From contig CAVVGT010000005.1 in the NCBI GenBank assembly GCA_963747775.1, positions 62,001 to 126,000 on the forward strand: a stretch of 64,000 nt of DNA. The letters run 5' to 3'. The position numbers and the translations under genes are program-made. The notes under the pieces are model-generated. The model worked only from the letters and a program-made list of their open reading frames with translations, ran no database searches and had not been told where the DNA came from. Shown here piece after piece: positions 9,216-18,186 of the stretch. This DNA is from JAGVSZ01 sp963747775. Its GTDB lineage: Bacteria > Pseudomonadota > Gammaproteobacteria > Burkholderiales > SG8-39. Numbering within the stretch: the stretch's first letter is position 1; the number at the start of each line of letters is the position of its first letter.

Positions 9216-10247
9216 ATGACGGAGAAACCGGCGGCAGGAGCGGCGACGGGATGGAAAGAGATGTTCATGGGCGGCAGCCCCGAAGCGGAGCAGCGGCTGT
9301 TCTCGGAAGTGCTGCCGAAGATCCCGGCGATCCAGCGGACCGTCTCGGCTCAGGACGCGGCGACGATAAGGCGTGCGTTCCATAACAAGGGTGACCCGTT
9401 GAAGCTCCGGTTCGAAGTGTCGAATGAGCTTCCGCCAGCGCTGCAGGTCGGTTTCCTTCGACCGGGCGCGAGGTACGAGGGGTTCGGCCGGTTCTCGCGG
9501 GCGCAGAGCCACAACCGGAAGGACAGCTCGTTCGACGGCCGAGGCCTCGCTTTCCGGCTGGTGACCGATGATGGTCCGCAGGATGTCCTCTTGTCGAACA
9601 CACCGGTTTCGTTCGCTCCTGATCCGGTGACCTTCGTCAAGGCCGGTGAGATCTTCGCGAACCACAACATGTTCGTGGCGGTGGTGAAGCTTCCGTTCGC
9701 GCTCGGACCGTGCAGGGCGGTGAAGGTCGCCGCGAATCTGGCCGCCACCACGCCCGATGACCGGATCAGCCTTACCAGTCAACGCTACTGGAGTCGGGTT
9801 CCGTTCCGGCTCGGCGCCGTCGCGCTGAAGCTGGTCGCGGTGCCGGTCCCGCTCGGAGAGGTGCGCTGCTCGGGGGATGACCCCGATTTTCTCACCGAGC
9901 AGCTCAGGGACGATCTGCGGCAGGGCGACCGGATCTTCGCGCTCCACGTCCAGCTCTTCGTGGACGAGGGGCGGACGCCGATCGAGGATGCATCGAAGGA
10001 ATGGAAGGAGGCGGACTCGCCCCTCGTCCTGATCGGCACAGTGACCATTCCCCGCCAGGACCTCGATGACGAAGCGTCCCGCGCGTGGGCCGCGACCATC
10101 GAACGCGAAGCGGCGTTCAATCCCTGGAACACGGCGCATCTCCGGCCGCTCGGCAGCATGAACCGTGCACGCAAGCAGGCGTACGATGTCAGCGCGACGA
10201 CGCGGGGAGGGCGTGTCCTGGGCAAGCCTTTCGCAGAGGAGCGTTGA
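9216..10247 (+). CDS. Catalase-like haem-domain protein (y4iL-like)
   Basis: A 343-residue cytoplasmic protein (no signal peptide) whose C-terminal AFNPWNTAHLRPLGSMNRAR and central RGLAFRLV segment are typical of the small catalase-superfamily group represented by y4iL. It is shorter than true catalases (about 480-500 residues or more), and the usual proximal RxxxYxDTH haem-ligand motif is not evident, so real catalase activity should not be assumed. Peroxide- or lipid-peroxide-related chemistry is the family expectation. The start ATG 9216 follows CAGGGGAAGGGG. The stop at 10247 is one base before the MaoC start, indicating translational coupling. Confidence 0.75.
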   Translation: MTEKPAAGAATGWKEMFMGGSPEAEQRLFSEVLPKIPAIQRTVSAQDAATIRRAFHNKGDPLKLRFEVSNELPPALQVGFLRPGARYEGFGRFSRAQSHNRKDSSFDGRGLAFRLVTDDGPQDVLLSNTPVSFAPDPVTFVKAGEIFANHNMFVAVVKLPFALGPCRAVKVAANLAATTPDDRISLTSQRYWSRVPFRLGAVALKLVAVPVPLGEVRCSGDDPDFLTEQLRDDLRQGDRIFALHVQLFVDEGRTPIEDASKEWKEADSPLVLIGTVTIPRQDLDDEASRAWAATIEREAAFNPWNTAHLRPLGSMNRARKQAYDVSATTRGGRVLGKPFAEER

Positions 10248-10248
10248 G

Positions 10249-10671
10249 ATGGCGCGAGCCCGACCCTACGAACGATTCTCGTCCGAAGTCACGCTGACGC
10301 CCGCGATGGTGGCCGCGTACGCGCGGGCGGCCGGGGACACGAACCCCGTTCACCACGACCCGGCGTTCGCCGCCGGCAGCCGCTACGGTCGCCTCATCGC
10401 GAGCGGCACGCACACCACCGCGCTGCTGCTCGGACTCACCGCGTCGCACTTCTCGAAGGAAGGATCGATGGTCGGGCTCGAGTTCTGGGTGCGCTTCCGC
10501 CGACCTGTCTTCGCCGACGAAACGGTGAAGCTCGAGTGGCTCGTCGTGAAGGTGACTCCGAACGAGAAGCTCCAAGGCGAGGTCGTGGAACTCCGCGGCC
10601 GCATCCGGGGCCAGGACGGGGTGACCGCGCTGGGCGCGAAGGGCCGGGTCCTCGTCACCGAACGCTTGTAG
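10249..10671 (+). CDS. MaoC-type (R)-specific enoyl-CoA hydratase-like protein
   Basis: A 140-residue hot-dog-fold protein. The hydratase signature AAGDTNPVHHDPAFA (about residues 24-38) provides the catalytic Asp and His of the MaoC hydratase-2 motif, followed by ASGTHTTALLLG. Family members hydrate trans-2-enoyl-CoA to (R)-3-hydroxyacyl-CoA. The start ATG is at 10249, one base after the TGA of the catalase-like gene, with GCAGAGGAGC as ribosome site inside that gene's end. Coupling to a peroxide-family protein hints at fatty-acyl metabolism (inference). Convergent with rtcB. Confidence 0.85.
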   Translation: MARARPYERFSSEVTLTPAMVAAYARAAGDTNPVHHDPAFAAGSRYGRLIASGTHTTALLLGLTASHFSKEGSMVGLEFWVRFRRPVFADETVKLEWLVVKVTPNEKLQGEVVELRGRIRGQDGVTALGAKGRVLVTERL

Positions 10672-10712
10672 CGCCGTCGCGGGCGCCGCAGCGCTCGCGT
10701 TCGAAGCGCGGG

Positions 10713-11933
10713 TCAGCCCTTCACGCACACGACCTGCTTGAGCGTGTGCCGCACTTCGACCAGGTCCGCCTGCGCGGCTATCACCGCGTCGATCGACTTG
10801 TAGGCGGCCGGCGTCTCGTCGATCACGTCTGCGTCCTTGCGGCACTCCACGCCCGCCGTGGCGCGCGCGTGGTCGTCGAGGGTGAAGCGGCGCCTCGCCT
10901 CGGTGCGCGACATCGCGCGGCCCGCGCCATGGGCGCACGAGCAGAACGACTCGCGGATTCCCTTGCCGGCGACGATGAACGACTTGGCGCCCATCGAGCC
11001 CGGGATGATGCCGAGCTCGCCCGCGCGCGCGCTGACTGCGCCCTTGCGCGTGACCATCACATCCTCGCCGTAGTGGCGCTCCCACGCGACGTAGTTGTGA
11101 TGGCAGTTCACCGCTTCGACGTCGCAGGCGAACGGCTTCGACACGGCCTGGCGCAGCGCGTCGAGCGCGGCGACCATCATCAGCTCCCGGTTCGTGCGCG
11201 CGAAGCCCTGGGCCCACCCGACCGCCTCGCAGTAGTCGTCGAACAGGACCGAGCCCTCGGACAGGTAGGCCAGGTCCGCGTCGGGAAGGTTCACGAACCA
11301 GCGACGCATGTCCGCCTTGGCGCGCTGGATGAAGTACGAGCCGATCCGGTTGCCGATGCCGCGCGAGCCGGAGTGGAGCATCAACCAAACGCGCTGGTCC
11401 TCGTCGAGGCACACCTCGATGAAGTGATTGCCCGTGCCGAGCGTGCCGGCGTGCAGCGCGGCCCGGTCGGAGGCCTGCGCCAGCTTCGGATGCTTCTGGA
11501 CGATCGCCCGCAGCGCCTCCAGGTGGGGGCGCAGCGCCTCGCGATGCGCGCGCGGCACTTCGCCCCACGCGCCGCGGTCGCCGCGCCCGCCGTCGTGGGT
11601 GCGGCCGTGCGGGATGCGCGCCTCGATCGCGGAGCGCAACCGGGCAAGGCTGTCGGGCAGGTCGGCCGCGGTCAGCGTGGTGCGCTGGGCCATCATCCCG
11701 CAGCCGATGTCCACGCCGACCGCCGCGGGGATGATCGCGCCTTTGGTGGCGATCACGCTGCCCACGGTCGCGCCCATGCCCCAGTGAACGTCCGGCATCG
11801 CGGCGACATGCCGGAAGACGAACGGCAGGCTCGCCAGGTTGCGCAGCTGGGTCTTGGCCTCTTCCTCGACCGGGACGCCCCGCGTCCAGGCAAAGATCGG
11901 TTTGCCCGCGCTGTCGATCAGCTCGTACGTCAC
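10713..11933 (-). CDS. rtcB: RNA-splicing ligase RtcB
   Basis: Very close to the Escherichia coli RtcB pattern along the whole length: PDVHWGMGATVGSV, VGVDIGCGM (metal-binding Asp and Cys), GTLGTGNHFIEVC, the metal-binding NCHHNY, CSCAHGAGRAMSR with the histidine that becomes guanylylated, and a C-terminal QVVCVKG. RtcB joins 2',3'-cyclic phosphate or 3'-phosphate to 5'-OH RNA ends using GTP and Mn2+. The GTG at 11933 gives VTYELIDSAGKPIFAW, matching the E. coli N-terminus; an ATG at 11963 would add ten residues. No rtcA or rtcR is adjacent. Divergent from the VOC gene. Confidence 0.95.
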   Translation of the reverse strand: MTYELIDSAGKPIFAWTRGVPVEEEAKTQLRNLASLPFVFRHVAAMPDVHWGMGATVGSVIATKGAIIPAAVGVDIGCGMMAQRTTLTAADLPDSLARLRSAIEARIPHGRTHDGGRGDRGAWGEVPRAHREALRPHLEALRAIVQKHPKLAQASDRAALHAGTLGTGNHFIEVCLDEDQRVWLMLHSGSRGIGNRIGSYFIQRAKADMRRWFVNLPDADLAYLSEGSVLFDDYCEAVGWAQGFARTNRELMMVAALDALRQAVSKPFACDVEAVNCHHNYVAWERHYGEDVMVTRKGAVSARAGELGIIPGSMGAKSFIVAGKGIRESFCSCAHGAGRAMSRTEARRRFTLDDHARATAGVECRKDADVIDETPAAYKSIDAVIAAQADLVEVRHTLKQVVCVKG

Positions 11934-11988
11934 GCCCGCTCTCCCACCCGCTGAGGCTACCATCCGATTTTCGGTCCGATCACGCCAC

Positions 11989-12363
11989 ATGAGCGCTAAA
12001 GTCAAGCTCACCGCAGCCGTTCCGGTGCTCGCGTCGTTGGACATTGGGCGTTCGGTGCAGTTCTACACTGCGCGCCTAGGTTTCACGAAGGTTCACGCCG
12101 CGGCGGGCGTCTATGGGATCGTCTCCCGCGACGACGTTCAGATCCACCTCTGGGCGTGCTCCGACCGGCGCATCGCGGAGAACACCGGCTGTCGGGTGCA
12201 CGTCGCCGGAATCGACGCGCTGTACCGCGAGCTGGAGCCGCAAGGCGTCGTGCACCCCAACGCGCCGCTGCAGGACCGGCCGTGGGGCGCGCGGGAGTTC
12301 GCGGTGCTCGACTGCGACGGGAACCTCGTGACGTTCGTCGAATGGCCCCAACCCGAGGAGTGA
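11989..12363 (+). CDS. VOC-superfamily protein (bleomycin-resistance/glyoxalase-like)
   Basis: A 124-residue single-domain vicinal-oxygen-chelate protein: the opening LTAAVPVLASLDIGRSVQFYTARLGF segment and the closing GAREFAVLDCDGNLVTFVE are the two beta-alpha-beta-beta-beta modules of the fold. The QIHLWAC segment supplies the middle metal-ligand-type histidine, and a glutamate sits near the C-terminus. Such proteins may be glyoxalase-like enzymes or drug-binding proteins; the substrate cannot be inferred. The start ATG at 11989 is divergent from rtcB with a 55-base gap, and the stop lies 8 bases before the DUF488 gene. Confidence 0.85.
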   Translation: MSAKVKLTAAVPVLASLDIGRSVQFYTARLGFTKVHAAAGVYGIVSRDDVQIHLWACSDRRIAENTGCRVHVAGIDALYRELEPQGVVHPNAPLQDRPWGAREFAVLDCDGNLVTFVEWPQPEE

Positions 12364-12370
12364 GCGCGAC

Positions 12371-12756
12371 ATGACGATCCGCATCGTGCGTCTCGGCGCC
12401 GCGCGGTCCCCGGCGAGGGCCCGCGCATCGGGACCGTGCGCCGCCCGCCGCGCGGCGTGCCCAAGGCGAAGTTCGCGCCGGAGAACTGGTACGACGTCTG
12501 GTTCCCGAACCTCGCGCCGTCGGACGCGACGGTGAAACTCGCGCAGGACGCCGCGACCGATCGCGAGTGGGCCGCGTTCGTGAAGCGCTATCGCGCCGAG
12601 ATGGCGGCGCCAGACGCGAGCCGGGTGCTCGACGTGTTCGCCGCGCTGTCGCACGGCGCGGACTTCTCCGTCGGGTGCTACTGCGCCGACGAGTCGCGCT
12701 GCCACCGGTCGGTGCTGCGCGCGCTGCTCCGGGAGCGCGGAGCCGACGTGCACTGA
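12371..12756 (+). CDS. DUF488-family protein with one frameshift near the start
   Basis: The ATG at 12371 encodes MTIRIVRLGAARSP, the usual DUF488 beginning, but the rest (RRPPRGVPKAKFAPENWYDVWFPNLAPS and the C-terminal GCYCADESRCHRSVLRALL) lies in another frame readable from about 12414 onwards. A one-base deletion in the C run at 12408-12411 restores one continuous protein of about 128 residues. The C-terminal CYC-C-H cluster is characteristic of this family, whose function is unknown. The gene is 8 bases downstream of the VOC gene. The homopolymer context makes a sequencing error the likely explanation. Confidence 0.78.
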
Positions 12757-12814
12757 GACGCGGACCTGCGATAAAGTTCGGCTTGCGCCGTTTGGACCCC
12801 AAGGAGGCCCTGCA

Positions 12815-13099
12815 ATGAACGCCGCCGAGTTCGAGACCGGCTTGCACCGCGCCGGCTATCTGGACGTCGAGACCAAGCAGGCCAAGCCCGACCTGACCAC
12901 GCCGCCGCATTCGCATCCCTTCGACGTGCGCGCCCTGGTCCTGGCCGGCGAGGTGACCCTCACCACGCAGGGACAATCGCGGACCTACCGCGCGGGCGAG
13001 ATCTTCGAGATGGCCGCGGGCTGCGAGCACAGCGAACGGCACGGGCCGGAAGGGACGAAGTACCTGGTGGGGCGCAAGCACTCCGCGGCGCGCGCCTGA
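12815..13099 (+). CDS. Small cupin-domain protein
   Basis: A 94-residue single cupin barrel. The metal-binding pattern is visible as TPPHSHPFDVRALVLAGE (HxH...E) and GCEHSERHGPEG (final histidine). The ribosome site AAGGAGG lies just upstream of ATG 12815. Family members bind a metal and act as small dioxygenases, isomerases or sensors; no substrate can be inferred. It is the last plus-strand gene before the minus-strand MoxR cluster. Confidence 0.85.
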   Translation: MNAAEFETGLHRAGYLDVETKQAKPDLTTPPHSHPFDVRALVLAGEVTLTTQGQSRTYRAGEIFEMAAGCEHSERHGPEGTKYLVGRKHSAARA

Positions 13100-13152
13100 C
13101 CGGGCGCGATCCGGCGCGCTCGGTCGCGTCAGCGCCGCTCGCAGGCGAGGCG

Positions 13153-13254
13153 CTACCCCGCGGAGCCGATGTTGAGCACCATGCGCTGCGCGTCGAGGTG
13201 CTCGATCGCGAACGCGAAGGGCGATGCCCCCTTGTAGATTCCCCGAGTCAGGGC
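13153..13254 (-). pseudogene. Possible gene remnant between cupin and DUF58 genes
   Basis: The minus strand encodes about 30 well-formed residues (LTRGIYKGASPFAFAIEHL onward, ending IGSAG and a stop at 13153) in a gap otherwise without a gene. No proper start or upstream part is present, since the DUF58 gene ends at 13275. It may be the tail of a lost protein or a chance open frame; the family is not recognised. Confidence 0.2.
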
Positions 13255-13274
13255 GTCGCCCGGCTTGCGCTCCG

Positions 13275-14583
13275 CTACAGCCGCCCGCTCCGCTTGATGT
13301 CGATGTACCGGTTCACCAGCGCAATCGGCAGTTCGGCAGGCTCGACGTCTAGGCACACCGCGCCCCCGCGCTCCAGGCGCCGGAAGGCGAGCTCCCGGCG
13401 CTGCAGGTAGTCGGCCGTGGCGGCGTGGGTCAGCGCGCGGTCGAAGGTGTCCGCGCGGGTCGCGAGCGCGCGCGAAAGGATCTGCTCTCGCAGGGACGCG
13501 AAGAGCACGAGGTGGCGCGACTGCAGCAGGCCGAGCGCCGGAGCAAGCGTGTCGTCGTCCTCGTCGCGCAGGTTCGACAGGATCACGACGAGCGAGCGCT
13601 TGCGCAGGCGCTTCATCAACTCGAGCGCGGCGCTGTAGTAGTCGGTGGTGTGCAGCGTCGGGTGCAGGTCGTAGACGCGGTTGAGGATGAGACTCACCGT
13701 CGCGCGCGCCTTGCGCGGCGCGAGCCAGCGGTGGGTGCCCGACATCGTCAGGAATCCGACCGCGTCACCCTGGCGCAGGCTCACGTAGGCGAGCAGCAGC
13801 GCGGCGTTCAGCACGTGGTCGAAGTGCGCGAGGTCGCCATCCTGCGCGCCCATGCGCCGCCCGCAGTCGACCAGCAGCACGACCTGCTGATCGCGCTCGT
13901 CCTGGTACTCGCGCGACACGAGCTTGCGCATGCGCGCCGTCGCCTTCCAGTCGACCTGGCGCTGGGCGTCGCCCTCGCGGTATTCGCGCAGCTGGTGGAA
14001 GTCGAGGCCCTCGCCGCGCCGCCGCCGCTGCAGCACGCCGATCTGCGACAGGCGGTTGTCGGTGGCGAGCAGCGCGAACTTCGTCAGCGCGGCAAAGTTG
14101 GGGTACACACGCGTCGTCGTCGCCTCGCCGACGCGGCGGCGCACCTGCCACAGCCCGGCGCGCGAGGCGAGCCGCAACTCGACGAGCCCGAACTCGATCG
14201 GGCCGCGCTCGACGGGGCGGACGCTGTAGCGGATTTCCGCCCAGCCGTGCGCCGGGACGGTCACGCGCTGCGGCAGCCCCTTCGGCTCGACCCCGGGCGG
14301 GTAGTGGTCGTACACGTCGCACGTCACCGCCGCGGCACTCTCGTTCGCGAGGCGCAGCACGACGTCGTGCGCGACGCCGAGCGGAAGCGAGCCGGGCAGC
14401 ACGCGCCGCGCCTCCGGCGGACGAATCTGCCGCGCAGCGAGCGCATCCACCACCGCGAACGCCACCAGCAGAACGGCCGCAACGATCCAGGCCACGGCCA
14501 ACGCCGGGAAGAGCGACGCGACGAGCCCCAGCGCCGCCAGAGCGGCGGCGAGCCAGCAGGAATCGAGGGGCGGGGATCAGCAT
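13275..14583 (-). CDS. DUF58-family protein of the MoxR cluster
   Basis: About 435 residues: two N-terminal membrane segments, then a von Willebrand A-like DUF58 region with the signature GLDFHQLREYREGDAQRQVD and DWKATAR, followed by VVLLVDCGRRM. The uninterrupted frame begins only at a TTG at 14501. ATG 14583 (MLIPAPRFLL) gives the normal family start if one extra base near 14552 is removed, after which the reading is AAALAALGLVASLFPALAV. DUF58 proteins are almost always encoded next to MoxR AAA ATPases and are thought to be their clients or partners. Start and frameshift are inferred; the body of the gene is secure. Confidence 0.82.
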
Positions 14584-14602
14584 GGTGCGTCGCCGCGACG
14601 GC

Positions 14603-15590
14603 TCATGTTCTCGGCGCTTCGACCTTCTCGAGCAGCGTCTTCAGGATCGTGTCGCTCGAGTGCCCTTCGATCTCGAGCTCCGGCGCGGGCGTGACGCGGT
14701 GGCGCAGCGCGGGGAGCGCCATGCGCTTCACGTCGTCCGGCGTCACGAAGTCGCGCCCCGCGATCAGCGCGGCCGCGCGGGCGACGCGCGCGAGCGCGAT
14801 GCCGCCGCGCGGCCCGGCGCCCGCCGCGACGCCGTTCCACGTGCGCGTCGCGCGCGCGATGCGCACCGCGTAGTCGAGCACCCGGTCGTCGAGCCGCGAC
14901 CGCCGCGGTGATCGTCTGCAGCGCGACCACCGCGCCGGGCTTGATGAGCGTCGCGACCTGCTCGACGTTGAGCTTGTCGCCCACCTGGCCGGCGGTGACG
15001 CGCTTCACCATCTCCGACTCCTCGCTCGCGGGCGGATAGTCGATGCGCACCTTGAGCAGGAAGCGGTCGAGCTGCGCCTCGGGCAGCGCGTAGGTGCCTT
15101 CCTGCTCGATCGGGTTCTGCGTGGCGAGCACCATGAAGGGCGGCTCGAGCGGGTGCGCCGCGCCCTCGATCGTGACCTGGCCTTCCTGCATCACCTCGAG
15201 CAGGGCGGCCTGGGTCTTCGCCGGGGCGCGGTTGATCTCGTCGGCGAGCAGCAGGTTGGTGAACACCGGGCCGCGCCGAGTGGTGAACTGTCCGGTCGAC
15301 TGGTCGTAGAGCGTGTGGCCGGTGACGTCCGCCGGCATCAGGTCGGGCGTGAACTGGATGCGCGCGAATCTTCCGTCGAAAGTCTTGGCGAGCGCGCGCA
15401 CGAGCAGCGTCTTGCCGAGTCCCGGCACGCCCTCGATCAGCACGTGGCCGCCGGCGAGCAACGCGGCGATCGTCTGTTCGACGACCTCCGCCTGACCGAC
15501 CATCGCGCGCGCCACCTGCGTGCGCATCGCGTTCACGACCTTCACCGCCTGCTCGAGCTGCTCCGGCGCGATCCTGTTTGTAGCGTTCAT
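14603..15590 (-). pseudogene. MoxR-family AAA+ ATPase, one frameshift
   Basis: From ATG 15590 (after GGAGCAGAAA) the protein shows Walker A GVPGLGKT, Walker B LLLADEINRAPAKTQAALLE, sensor region ATQNPIEQEGTYALPEAQLD and an arginine finger, typical of MoxR. Around 14890-14900 the frame breaks at LQTITAAVA. The remaining lid domain (VLDYAVRIARATRTW to LLEKVEAPRT) continues in another frame to 14603. Removing one extra C restores AVAVDDRVLDYAVRIA and a protein of about 329 residues. MoxR ATPases act as chaperones for metal-enzyme or membrane complexes containing vWA partners. Second to last in the seven-gene minus-strand operon, 19 bases before the DUF58 start. Confidence 0.82.
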
Positions 15591-15604
15591 TTTCTGCTCC
15601 CTTT

Positions 15605-16726
15605 CTACTGCGTTCTTCCGGACAGCCGTTCCTGGATGCGCTGATAGACGCCGACCGCGGTCATGAGCTCGCCCGGCGTGCGCGGATGGGCCGGCGCGAG
15701 GACCTTCTGCGCGTCCTCGGCGCGGATGGCGAACAGCTCGACGAGCCGCGCCTGCTGCTCGTTGCGGGTCAGGCCCGCGAAGTCCGGGTACGCGCGCCCG
15801 ATGCGCCGCAACGCGGCCTCGCGCGCGGCCTCGACGAGTGCGCTCCCGCCGCCGCGCGACCACTGGAACCGCCCGCTCGCGCGCAGGTGATCGAGGAGGC
15901 GGCGGCGCACCGGCTCCGGATCCGGCGCCACCGGGCCGAAGCGCGACGCGACGCGCCACAGCCAGACCGCGAGGAGCAGCGCCACAGCGGCGGCGAGCGG
16001 CCACGCGTTGTCGGCGAGCCAGCGCAGGACCGAGAGCTTCTGCGGGTTGTCGAACACGAACAGCGCGGGCGTGTCGGGCTGGAAGCGCACGATCTGCCAC
16101 AGGAACTCGGCGTGGTCCAGGCGCCCGATCGAGTGGTTGCGCAGGAAGTCGAGGTCGTTCAGCACCGTCACGCGGCCGCGCCCGCGGTCGAAGTGCGCGA
16201 GGTGCGTGGCGTGCTTGCCGACGACGCGCACCTTTGCCTGCGGCGCCTCGATCGACTGAATGGAGTGCATCTCCACCTTCATGGGCGCGGGCGCGTGCGG
16301 CAGCGTGGCCTCGTGCGGGAGCACCTTGCCCGGCGCCTTAACGGGCTTGCGCGTGACGCCGAGCGCGTCGAGGATCGGGTCGGGCACGCGGCTGTTCTCG
16401 TCCTCGACGATCAGGTGCCCGCCGTTCTCCACCCACTGGAGTAGCGCCGTGCGGGCGTCCGGCGTGAGCGCCTCGCGGCGGTCGGGCAGGATCAGTGTGC
16501 CGTTGACGGGCAGCTCCTTCAGCTCCGGAATCGTCTTCACGTGCCGCGCTGCGACGCCCATGCGCGCGAGCAGGCGCTCCGCGGCGAGGAACGGGTGGTG
16601 GCGCGCCTCGCCCGAGTAGCCGACCCACTGCTTCTCGGTCACGCGCTCGTAGTTGCTGAAGAACCACACCGCCCCGAGCGCGGCGATGCCGAGGAGCACG
16701 GTCCAGACGACGATCGCGCGGCTCAT
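15605..16726 (-). CDS. DUF4350-domain membrane protein
   Basis: A 373-residue protein with an N-terminal membrane segment (VVWTVLLGIAALGAVWFF, residues 6-23), a periplasmic DUF4350-type region containing GGHLIVEDENSRVPDP, and a second membrane segment near residue 260 (WPLAAAVALLLAVWLW) followed by a charged cytoplasmic tail. DUF4350 proteins occur between DUF4129 and MoxR genes in this cluster type; no enzymatic function is established. The ATG at 16726 overlaps the upstream TGA (ATGA), implying translational coupling. It ends 14 bases before moxR. Confidence 0.85.
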   Translation of the reverse strand: MSRAIVVWTVLLGIAALGAVWFFSNYERVTEKQWVGYSGEARHHPFLAAERLLARMGVAARHVKTIPELKELPVNGTLILPDRREALTPDARTALLQWVENGGHLIVEDENSRVPDPILDALGVTRKPVKAPGKVLPHEATLPHAPAPMKVEMHSIQSIEAPQAKVRVVGKHATHLAHFDRGRGRVTVLNDLDFLRNHSIGRLDHAEFLWQIVRFQPDTPALFVFDNPQKLSVLRWLADNAWPLAAAVALLLAVWLWRVASRFGPVAPDPEPVRRRLLDHLRASGRFQWSRGGGSALVEAAREAALRRIGRAYPDFAGLTRNEQQARLVELFAIRAEDAQKVLAPAHPRTPGELMTAVGVYQRIQERLSGRTQ

Positions 16727-18186
16727 GGGGTCGGACCTTGAGCCTGCGGGGCGAAGTGAGGCGCCCACTCGCGGCACAGCGCTTCCGCGCCGCCGGCGTC
16801 CGGCAGCCGTCCTGCGTAGGCGGCTGCCGTCCAGGTCTGCACGAGGCGCGCGAAGTAGTCGCCGGCATTCGCAGGCAGCGCCTTGCGCGCCGCGCGCACG
16901 CAGTCGCCCTCGGTGTCGCCTTCGGCGAGCGCGACGCGGTCGCGGTGCACCAGCACCGAGAGCGCGCCGCGGTAGAGGAGCGAGAGCGCCTCGCGCAGCC
17001 GGCCCGCGCGCACGAGCGCGCCCGCCGCGGCGGCGATGTCGTCCGGCAGCGACTCGGGCGTGAGCACGAGACCGAACAGGGCATCGGGCGGCCGATAGGC
17101 CTTCGGCTCGCGCTCGAGCCACCCAGGCACCCAGCGACGCAGCACGAGGATCAGCCCGACCACCGCGAGGGCGGCGACGATCCAGGCGACCGCCTCGGCG
17201 ATCTCGGCGAGAAACAGGCCGAGGTTCGACCAGAAGCCGAGGTCCGGCGGTGCGCGCTTGGCGTCCTTCTGTTCGCCGCGGTACCGCCAGGTCTTGCCCT
17301 CGCGGTACTCCTGGAACTCGGGCGCTTTCAGGACCTCGGCGACCTCCTCCTTCGCCGACTTGTCGGCCGCGAGCGCCGGCGGTGGCGCGACGAGCACCGC
17401 GAGCCCGAGGGTCAGCGCCGCGAGCGCTGCCGCCGCCGCGCCGCGCAGGCGCTCGTCGAGGCGGCGCAGCGCGAGCTCGATGTCCCAGCCCTCGAGGATC
17501 GCGCGGCGGTTGAGGTAGAGCGCGAAGCCGGCGCAGACGTAGAGCGGCTCGATCGCCGACACCGCCAGGACGTAGCACGCGAAGTCGATCCAGTCCCAGG
17601 CTGCGCCCTCGGCGCCGCGGAAGAGGTTGCGGAGCTCGAAGCCGGCATCGCCGCCGGCCGGTGCGAGCAGATCGCCCCCCACGCCGAGCGACAGGAACAC
17701 GACCGCCTCGAAGTGGGCGCACAGGATGGTGAGCCACACCGCGTAGTAGCGCATGCGCTGGCCGAGCGCCTTGCGCCGCCGATGCGCGTCGCGCCCGGTC
17801 TGCTTCTCCAGCAGCCACACCGGGAGCATGAACGAGCGCGCGAGGTCGATGCGGAAGAGCGTCAGTCCCGCCAGCGCGCCGGGGCTCAGCACGTCGCGCC
17901 AAGCGCCCAGCGTCTCGCGCACCGTCGGCGGCGCGCCGAACACCGCGCGGCTCACCACGTAGAGGACGAAACGGTCGAGCAGCGGTTTCAGCCACCAGAG
18001 CGCAAGGACCGCGGCCCAGAGCTTGTCGTGGAACGCGGCAAACAACGCGAGCGCGAGCGGCAGATACACGGCGAGCCACGTGCCCCACACCGGCCGCCAC
18101 CACGCGCGCGCCATCTGGAACCCGAGATCGAGCGACTCCCAGCCGCCGCGCGGCCGCAGCTCTACGCTCAGCCGCTCAAGCTGCAC
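16723..18186 (-). CDS. DUF4129-domain membrane protein
   Basis: A 487-residue protein with several membrane segments in the first 270 residues, a long extracytoplasmic stretch (PPALAADKSAKEEVAEVLK), another membrane segment near 335-352, and a C-terminal DUF4129 helical region (LREALSLLYRGALSVLVHR). The family, related to the C-terminal region of bacterial transglutaminase-membrane proteins, is found with MoxR/DUF58 clusters. The start at 18186 overlaps the end of the SpoIIM-like gene by 11 bases, and its stop overlaps the DUF4350 start by 4 bases. Function unknown; it probably forms part of a membrane complex with its neighbours. Confidence 0.85.
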   Translation of the reverse strand: MQLERLSVELRPRGGWESLDLGFQMARAWWRPVWGTWLAVYLPLALALFAAFHDKLWAAVLALWWLKPLLDRFVLYVVSRAVFGAPPTVRETLGAWRDVLSPGALAGLTLFRIDLARSFMLPVWLLEKQTGRDAHRRRKALGQRMRYYAVWLTILCAHFEAVVFLSLGVGGDLLAPAGGDAGFELRNLFRGAEGAAWDWIDFACYVLAVSAIEPLYVCAGFALYLNRRAILEGWDIELALRRLDERLRGAAAAALAALTLGLAVLVAPPPALAADKSAKEEVAEVLKAPEFQEYREGKTWRYRGEQKDAKRAPPDLGFWSNLGLFLAEIAEAVAWIVAALAVVGLILVLRRWVPGWLEREPKAYRPPDALFGLVLTPESLPDDIAAAAGALVRAGRLREALSLLYRGALSVLVHRDRVALAEGDTEGDCVRAARKALPANAGDYFARLVQTWTAAAYAGRLPDAGGAEALCREWAPHFAPQAQGPTP

